From assembly GCA_958510875.1 (NCBI GenBank), contig OY294068.1:19262297-19326296 (forward strand): a stretch of 64,000 nucleotides of DNA, written 5' to 3'. Position numbers and translations under genes: made by a program. Numbering within the stretch: the first letter of the stretch is position 1; every line of letters starts with the position of its first letter. This stretch comes from Endomychus coccineus (taxonomy: Eukaryota; Arthropoda; Insecta; Coleoptera; Endomychidae). This document shows positions 57,045-64,000 of this stretch, piece by piece. Under the pieces are notes generated by a model. The model was not told the origin of the DNA. It saw nothing but the letters and a program-made list of their open reading frames with translations, and searched no databases.

Positions 57045-57325
57045 CTCGTCCATATTTCTGGTGTTGCTTTTCAAACTGCCATTTGTACTAACGTGAATCC
57101 TGTGATGTGTTCAATGGTGTTAAAAACGCAATGAAGATACGAAGGTTTCAAAGCCCATATCTTTTAGCTGACTTATCAGCTACGTGTACTGGTGCTCATT
57201 AATTTTTAACAAACCAAAATAGCTGTGTGGTATCATAATGTTATTTCTAATCAACCATTATTGGTACTTTATTCATTACAGTTCTCCAATAACTAGCATT
57301 CATAAAGGTGGTGGAGGGTTCTTCT
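57045..57325 (+). repeat. Left half of a dispersed repeat split by a hAT element
   Basis: It matches 26915-27243; the right half continues after the hAT insertion at 59184-59235 (AAAATTCAAACCAATGCAGG). See the empty site at 27236-27243. Confidence 0.75.
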
Positions 57326-59183
57326 CAGTGGCGGCTCGTGAACTTTTTGAGAGAGGAGGCTGGACATAAAACGTTTTTGTAAAAATATACTATATTCAAT
57401 CAATTAATTTAACCTTCGCGCAGCGACTGTACCAGCTACTTCAGTGACAAAATTAATTGTTACCCAGCAAGAACCAACGTGGAGGTATAGAGTTTCTCTT
57501 GCCCACAAATTTTTTTTCGTTCGTTTTTTGTTTTTTATTTTTTTTGGATTTTTAATTTTTTTCCTTTTTTTTTGGAATTTTTCATATTTTGTTTTTTTTG
57601 ATTAATTTTATCAACTTTTTTATATATTAACGAAATTCTACGGTCTTTAATTTGCGAAAAATGATCAATAATATTATCATAAAATGTATCATTATGTTCT
57701 AAGTGTTTTACTAAATCTTTTTCAATAGATATTAAACTAACATTGTATAAACGATTTTGGCCCATTGTATTTCGCATGTATGTTTTAATTCGTTTGAGAG
57801 TAGAAAATGATCTCTCCACCGATGCCGACGTGACAGGAATGGTGACTGTCAGACAAAGTAGTTTATAAAACTGAGGTAAGACTTGTTGCAAATCATTGTC
57901 TATCATATATTTTATCATATCGGCGCGACTTTCGTACTGGCCTAAAATATCTTTATCCCAGTATACAACGCATAACTAAGTTATCTGAAAGTGTATTGAG
58001 AAACTCTTTTGAAAAAGATTCGAAAAATCTTCTATTCGTCAAATCGAAAAACTTCAATTCATGTAAATCGGAAAATCGAATCTCAATATTTGACCTTTAA
58101 TAGTATCTAAAATTTCATAAAAAAGTTGTTTATAATGTAGTTTCTTGTCTACCAAATTATATGTTTTCCTCCTTTTCACGGGTGAAGCCTCATCAGTTGA
58201 ATAATTTCCAAATAAAATATTAAAATGAAATTCTGTATAACGGAAACTTGAAATTTTATCAATGAGATGTTTTAAACGATCTCTTGAATAAATTATATTA
58301 GTGAATTTATGTTGTAAGATTTGAAAAAATAAGATCAGTTTGTTCAAATATTAATTTAAAAGTATCAAGAAAAAACAAAAATTCTTGATTTTCTAAATAA
58401 GATTTTAAACCAACAGCAGCATCTAATGAAACCTGATCTGTTGAAAAGTCATCACTGTTTAATATAAAATCGAATGTTTGAATTAATTTGTCTTTATTTT
58501 TATGATAAACTAAACATTGCACGTGATGTAAAATTCCATCGAGTTCGAGCATTACAGGGAATTCTGTTTCCTACTATGTTATTTAAAACTTACGTTCGTT
58601 TGTTTGAAGACCGTTTAAGTCCCGCCATTACAGATGCCGTCGTAAGTCTGATTTATTCGCAAAGTCGAATCGTTGAAATGTTTCCATTAAAAAATTGAAC
58701 CCTAAAAATCTTTCCACTAGTTGTCCATTTTTACAATTAATAATTTACCGAACAGACGAATTCTAATCTAACCTTATTTGGCGTGGCGTCACTCAACCAT
58801 TATACCCGCATAAAACAAAACAAGCACTGACGCAACACGCATTTGTCGTATTTCGTACCACACCGACTGTACTGAACTTAAAGGCGGGCGGCAGGCTAGC
58901 CTCCAGAGGGTGTTGCCGTTTTCGCTGTTTCACCTTATTTGGCGATTGACTGGTCGGAAAAACGGCAACTGTGTTGAACAACACATGCTCCAGCGTTTGA
59001 GATATATAGAGAGTCTAGCCTCAGGACACTGTTGCCAGATTGAAAATAACTACTGAGAACGGGGAATTAATTGTAAAATTAAAAAAATTATTAGAGAAAC
59101 AGGAAATAAAATGAAGAATGATCAACAGGATAAATTTGTGAGGAGGCTGAGCCTCCTTAGCCTCCTTCGAGGAGCCGCCATTG
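57326..59183 (-). mobile_element. hAT transposon copy 2 (decayed)
   Basis: The ends are CAGTGGCGGCTC and GAGCCGCCATTG (one mismatch). GTTCTTCT lies on both sides (57318-57325 and 59184-59191), a perfect 8-bp target duplication. Its transposase reads on the minus strand. It shares both ends and the C-terminal coding part with copy 1 at 27541-29178, but retains more internal coding sequence (58054-58700). At 1,858 bases it is also a deletion derivative with several stops. Confidence 0.95.
57535..58700 (-). pseudogene. hAT transposase remnant, copy 2
   Basis: The minus strand carries, in separate frames, a central segment (58552-58307, containing SLDAAVGLKSYLENQEFLFF), a second segment (58347-58054, ending in FDFPIYMN) and the hATC dimerisation domain (57918-57535, with TIPVTSASVERSFSTLKRIK). 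The central segment resembles the helical domain of zinc-finger MYM-type/TTF-type hAT transposases. Frameshifts separate the parts. The C-terminal lysine tail past KDRR is low-complexity read-through. Confidence 0.85.
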
Positions 59184-59239
59184 GTTCTTCTATATTCATT
59201 AAAAGTTAAAATTCAAACCAATGCAGGTAGTGGTTTTTA

Positions 59240-60110
59240 TCCATTTGTAAAGCTGCTGCAACTCTGTCGCACCGGCAGTGATAAAAGATAGCGCGGCACT
59301 TGTTTAAATAGATTTGTTTGCACAAAATTACTAACTATGACCTCATTTCTTTCTGTTAAAAACATTGTACCACCGTTGCCATGTTTTTCCTCACAAAATT
59401 ACTGACCAATATTTCTACGCAATAGTTAACATAAGATAATGCATTTTTGTCGAAACATTGTTTTTTCTCGAATACCTATGTTGATTTTCACTAACCAGAA
59501 CCCAGATGTGATAACAAGTCAAGATTTATTCAACATTTCACTTATGCATTATGATTATCCAGTTCCTAGCCTCATACATTAGCGTGAATAATCATAATGT
59601 AATAGTGCTTATATAAACTAAAACCAGTTGTTTGAGGAACTCTGAAACATCCCCAAGGACGTTAAAGATATTTCCAACAACAGTAAGATTATCTGCATTT
59701 ATGGCGGAGTCTACTGTCATTAGTTGCTATCGCCATCCTTCGCCTTCACTGAATATATCTAAACTATATTTAGACGTTCCTCTATATTTATGACATCAAC
59801 ATACATCTCAATAATTGTGAACTTTGGCTATGTAGATTGTAGATGTAGGATATATAGCATATATTTGCAACATTGAGGTAGAATAAGAATATTATGTAAT
59901 ATTATTATTACAGATACATATGACAAAGGATTCAATCGTTATGTACCTGAGGATATCAACAATTCAACATCCTTCAGATGGAGTTTATTCAGATAACCAT
60001 TGTAAAAATTTCGCTTCCTATTCATAATTCTCTTTCATATACGATTGAATACTTATTCAGTTAATCTGGATTCACATGCGTGCGATTTCTGATCGGGTTC
60101 ATTTGTTATT
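59240..60110. other. Nothing recognised
   Basis: AT-rich with no reading frame, repeat partner or RNA gene visible. Confidence 0.4.
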
Positions 60111-60114
60111 CGAT

Positions 60115-60235
60115 TTTCTCAAAGAAGGAACAACTGCTCAAAGAAGGAGCAACTGCTCTATGTTGTTAGTTCTACGTGTTTCTCAAACAAGGAACGATTG
60201 CTCAGAGAAGGAACAACTGCTCTAAAGAAACAGCA
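60115..60235. repeat. Short tandem repeat around GAAGGAACAACTGCTC
   Basis: CAAAGAAGGAACAACTGCTC occurs four times with small changes (about 60120, 60141, 60190 and 60208), in two adjacent pairs. About 20 bases per unit. No coding meaning. Confidence 0.6.
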
Positions 60236-60406
60236 TACTGCTGTTAAACTTCAGAAATGTCGATGCTTTGTCTGTTCTTCTCTTTTGTCGAAGAACATAC
60301 ATCAAGCTAGGGTTCCTTCTTTCAATTGAAGCCCTGATAGCGAAGTATTGTATCTACTCATTTTAAAGGAGGAACCATTTCCAGGTGGTACTCGTTCTAC
60401 TAGATT

Positions 60407-61284
60407 ACGAGGGCAGAGTGAAAAGTCACTGAAAAATAAAACAGATGGTGCCACAATCAAAAATCCCATGTGACATTTGTGATGTAGGTACCATCTTATC
60501 TTTAACTAGAACGCATTAACATTTTCAGACTGATATGTCATTCAGTTCTGTTTTGACACCAATCGAAAGCAAGCAACCTTGAAGATTTTTGTAAACATGA
60601 AAAATTCGCGTCTCAATGAAACATTATTTTTTGCGTGCGGGTACGGAACATTTTGCATAAATCTTTGAATATGAGGAAAAGCTATCTGCCAGATGGGTGT
60701 GCCGCATTTGCTCTCTTCTGTGTCTGAGTATTTGGCGATATTCAAGCACGATAAAAAGGACTTTTTGGGCGACATTTTTTTGGGATGCACATGGTATTGT
60801 CCATAATGATTACAATGAAAAGGGCAAAACGATTACATGTATATTATGCAGAGCTTTCGAATCGATTAGACGCCGATTTGGAGGGAAAGCGGCCGCATAT
60901 GGCAAAGGTTGCTCTTCCACCAAGACAACGCTCCGGCGCACAAGTCCGCAGTCGCAGTGGCAGAATCGCATGAATTGAGTTACGAATTGGTTCGTCATCC
61001 ACCATATTCCCTAGATTTAGCCCCTGCGATTTTCATCCATTTCCCAACTTGGAGAAATGGCTCGGCGGAAAGAGATTTGTCTCCAACGGCTAGGTCATCG
61101 CAGAAACAAACGCCTATTCTGAAAGATTGCCGAAATCGTATTATTTGGAAAGGTTCGAAAAATTAGAAGAACGTTGGACGAAGTGTATCGGGTTACAATG
61201 AGATTATGTTGAGAAATAAAATAAGTTTTGACCAAATAAATCATTTCATGTTTAATTTTTCAGAGATTTTTCCCCTTGCTCTCG
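60407..61284 (+). mobile_element. Deleted mariner element
   Basis: Left end CGAGGGCAGAGTGAAAAGTC; right end, reverse complemented, CGAGAGCAAGGGGAAAAATC. Both are flanked by TA (60405-60406 and 61285-61286), the mariner target. Plus-strand remnants include FWDAHGIVHNDYNEKGKTIT (60773-60832), HQDNAPAH (about 60916-60938) and RHPPYSLDLAP (about 60990-61025). The second catalytic D is in QDNAP. The third falls at a one-base frameshift just after DLAP. The helix-turn-helix N-terminus and the first catalytic D are lost: it has 878 bases where intact mariners have about 1,300. Confidence 0.92.
60697..61200 (+). pseudogene. mariner transposase remnant
   Basis: Catalytic-domain fragments in at least three frames (60697-60832, 60909-61030 and about 61028-61200), the last holding an EKWLGG-like and a GYNEIM-like end. 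Internal frameshifts and an early stop exclude function. Subfamily unassigned. Confidence 0.85.
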
Positions 61285-61289
61285 TATAT

Positions 61290-62285
61290 GCCAACATGTT
61301 TCTCTCATACTAGAACATGATCTAACTCTCAATCGTGGGGAAGTATTTCATTATACATTATTTTGTTCTATGGTGAGAGATCCAACACTCAATGTACGAC
61401 TATTTTCCACATTTCATTTATCATGAGATTACCAACATTTCAAAATATTTATTATTTAATTGTAAAAATACATAATGAACGCTTTATTTGTTGAAAGTGT
61501 TGTTTAAAGTAACGCAATGTATGGTATTAATCTAATTAAAAACATACCACACCAAGTACTGTATAATTTGCTAAAATTCACGATTTTCGTTGAAATTAAC
61601 CTCTGAATTTTTTTTTAAAAACATGTATTTTTTAATATTTCCCCATGGAACATTCGAGTTCCGCAACAGGATTCTCCATATTTAGAGGTAACAAACAGAA
61701 ATTTCCCAAAATCATCAATTTTTAATAATTCGTATACTAAACAATAACTTTTGAGAGGATTATTTTGACTAAAATAGTTTAATTTCCTTCCGAAAGTTAT
61801 AGTTTTGAGAATTCACCGAGTGCAACTAATTCTAAAAAAAGAAAGAAACTCATTACACTATTATCTGTGATATCTCAAGTGATGGAGAAAGCAATCAACA
61901 TTCAGCTCATCAAATACTTAGAAAGCTACAAAATTGTCAATGACCGGCAATTCAACTCCAGATTTAGGGGAGTTGCCCCCGCAATAGACTTCTTAAAAAA
62001 AAATCTTTTAAATTCCGACTAGTAAACAACTTTTTTTTTCGCTGTTTTACCTTTGTACAAACATGATTATATTGTTCTTAAATATTAACAGAAATCATTG
62101 ATCTATATTTGTTCACTCCATTCAGGCAATCAGTAAAATATCAAAATCTCAAATGGCCCTGATGAGCACTTGCAATTTATTTATATTTATATATGTTTGT
62201 TAAATACTAAAAGAGTTTACTTGGTTTCACAATAAATTATTTATTGAAAAACTCGACTGGAAAAATTGTTCATTTTATTTGGAAA
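61290..62285. other. Nothing recognised
   Basis: AT-rich. A TTAGGGGAGTTGCCCCCGCAA stretch at 61962 could be the edge of another element, but no partner was found. Confidence 0.35.
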
Positions 62286-62289
62286 ATAA

Positions 62290-62357
62290 TTTGGGGTCAG
62301 GGGGCCTCCACTCCTTTGTTGCCCCGAGGCCTCCAGACCACTAAATCTGGCCCTGGG
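62290..62357. mobile_element. hAT-type transposon end
   Basis: Reverse complement reads CAGGGCCAGATTTAGTGGTC then TGGAGGCCTCGGGGCAAC, very like the ends of animal hAT transposons (CAGGGCCGGATTTA). The opposite end and a target duplication were not found. Confidence 0.5.
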
Positions 62358-62384
62358 CAATATAGCTTTCGTCAGCAGAGATTA

Positions 62385-63545
62385 ACAGGAAATCTGCTTG
62401 TATACGTAACACATGTGTGACAGAAATCTATTGAAAAACATGGGGAATCTCTAGCTGTATCATTGGATATCTCCAAAGCCTTTGACCGAGTCTGGCACCA
62501 AAGCCTTCTTGGGAGACTTCCGTCATATGGTTTGCCGCCTCAACTCTGTAGCTTACTATCGACTTTCCTGTCACATAGATCACTCCATGTGGTGGTTGAC
62601 TGAGTATTCTCCGATACAATGGCTATCAACGGTGGTGTTGAACAGGGATCTGTCTTGGCACCAACTTTGTTTTTGCTCCATATCAACGATCTGCTGGAAG
62701 TGACCACCTGTCCCGTCTACAGTTTTGCAGATGATGGTAGACTTCATACCGGTCTCTCATCTAGAGCCCCTATAACATCCATTGAAGCCGAGGCAGGGAC
62801 AGGTTGACGCAATTAAAGGAGATTTGGCAAACATTTTGAAATGAGGATCTGATAATCTAGTAAAGTTTAATGCAACCAAAACTCAAAAGCTTGCGTCTTC
62901 TCCAGGAAGGAGGATCCCACAATCCCTAATATGATGAAGTACAACTATTTGTATGAAGTCTTCCTTAACAATGCTCGGGATCACCACCAACAGAACCCTC
63001 TCATGGGACGATCATGTAAGGTTCATTGCGAAAACCGCTTCACAAAAACTTGGTTTTCTATTCCGTGCCAAGAGCTACTTTACATTCCAGCAGTTCCTCA
63101 TAATCTACAAAGCACAGATTCGACTTGTCCTGGAGTACTGTTTGAAATTGAGCTCCCAAACTTACGCTGAAGCTCTTGGATTCCATCCATAAGAGAGCTA
63201 TTCGGTTGATTGATGATGTCACATTCACTGGTTCATTGACCTCTTTAGAATATGGTAGAAAGGTCTCTCCCTTATCTATAAATATTTCCAGGGTCAGAAA
63301 TCTCCTCTGTTGTTCTATCTCGAGAGATTCCAGATAGACTAGACTAGCCCAAACTAGTCACCACTTCACTTTCTAACTCGCGACCTGCCGAACGTCTTCC
63401 TACCAGACTTAATTTTTTATCGAACAGCAAATTTGTGGAGCTCTTAACCTATGGAGGTATTTATCTATGCCGATTACCTATCTCCTCTCTCTACATTCCA
63501 CTGCTGGCTCACACGATGTTCGTCAAAATAGCCAATGCAAAGCGA
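62385..63545 (+). mobile_element. Broken LINE (family N2, CR1/jockey-like), longest copy
   Basis: Plus-strand reverse transcriptase in pieces: SLAVSLDISKAFDRVWHQSL (motif A, about 62450-62510), INGGVEQGSVLAPTLFLLHI (motif B, about 62622-62681), FADD (motif C, about 62720-62735), then the thumb MLGITTNRTLSWDDHVRFIA (62968-63030) and KLGFLFRAKSYF. A remnant of the tail continues to about 63545. Motif C reads FADD, the usual LINE catalytic box. Frameshifts occur between motifs A and B and after 62807; the upstream endonuclease is absent. No RNase H is seen, unlike family N1. Confidence 0.9.
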
Positions 63546-63549
63546 AGAA

Positions 63550-64000
63550 AAAAATCTTGCGGATTGTCAATTTTTTCGTTTCATCCAATAATTTCGTTTC
63601 TCCATAATTTCAATTTGATTGTTACACATGTTTCAAAATCAGAGCTTGATTGAATTCTAGATGTTTTGAACTCCTGCAATGTGCAAATATAAATCCAGTT
63701 CGAAATATGGAAAGTGAATGGGAAAGTAATAAGTGGAACTAGATAGATGTGCAACCGAAATCCACGAAATGTTAAATCGTTAATAATTAGGGAAATATAA
63801 ATCAACACAGAAGTTTCATGTACGTTGAACGTAATTAGCGCTAATTAAGTCGCATTTCCGTAAATATGCAAATGTAGGTATTTTCACATATAGTTTACTC
63901 CTGTAATTTACAGGAGTCGGGGAAGTTTTAGTTTTCATGACGGACACAGTAATTTGCGAACTGTACAACTCCACCGACAACAAACTAATATAACTGGAGG
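63550..64000. other. Nothing recognised
   Basis: AT-rich end of the window with no motif, repeat partner or reading frame of note. Confidence 0.4.

Overview
The window is AT-rich, intron-containing animal DNA and reads as an insect nuclear genome. The reasons are short TTAGG-like motifs, insect-type mariner, hAT, Penelope-like and non-LTR elements, and a spliced animal DNA-repair gene. A non-dipteran insect fits best because the CSB/ERCC6 gene is present and Drosophila is known to lack it. A beetle is plausible, but the sequence does not settle the order.

The only confidently assigned host gene is a CSB/ERCC6 (Rad26-type SNF2 ATPase) homologue on the minus strand at 35876..48756. I could trace 13 exons whose splice phases agree throughout. 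They encode about 1,039 residues with all the expected helicase motifs, but no equivalent of the long C-terminal ubiquitin-binding/winged-helix tail of human CSB. Its introns hold a ZBED/hAT deletion copy nested in another hAT-type element, a large foldback element, a 243-bp MITE with perfect 8-bp target duplications, a broken Ty3/Gypsy pol and a broken RNase H-type LINE.

Almost everything else is mobile DNA. 0-15 kb: a foldback repeat, non-LTR fragments, a small terminal-inverted-repeat element, a direct-repeat pair, and a 5'-truncated Penelope-like element (PLE 2). 15.9-19.7 kb: a 3.8-kb foldback element carrying an array of about thirteen 144-bp repeats with a five-unit higher-order pattern. 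19.7-25.1 kb: large tandem duplications with PLE terminal repeats caught in them. 26.6-30.1 kb: a SINE head, a hAT element with 8-bp duplications and a decayed PLE terminal repeat. 30.7-35.7 kb: a small glycine-rich exon candidate, a long hairpin and a tandem-repeat block between inverted arms. 49-52 kb: more repeats and a tRNA-derived SINE. 52.1-56.2 kb: an apparently intact PLE (PLE 1) with an 802-residue reverse transcriptase/GIY-YIG protein between near-identical terminal repeats. 57.3-59.2 kb: a second hAT copy. 60.4-61.3 kb: a deleted mariner. 62.4-63.5 kb: a broken LINE.

The most interesting signals are short hammerhead-ribozyme-like sequences in the terminal repeats of both PLE families, eight copies in all and six with a fully conserved catalytic core. 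They share a palindromic stem III and the same extra U after the CUGANGA box. The foldback element with its higher-order satellite array comes next. No CRISPR array, operon or other prokaryotic feature is present.
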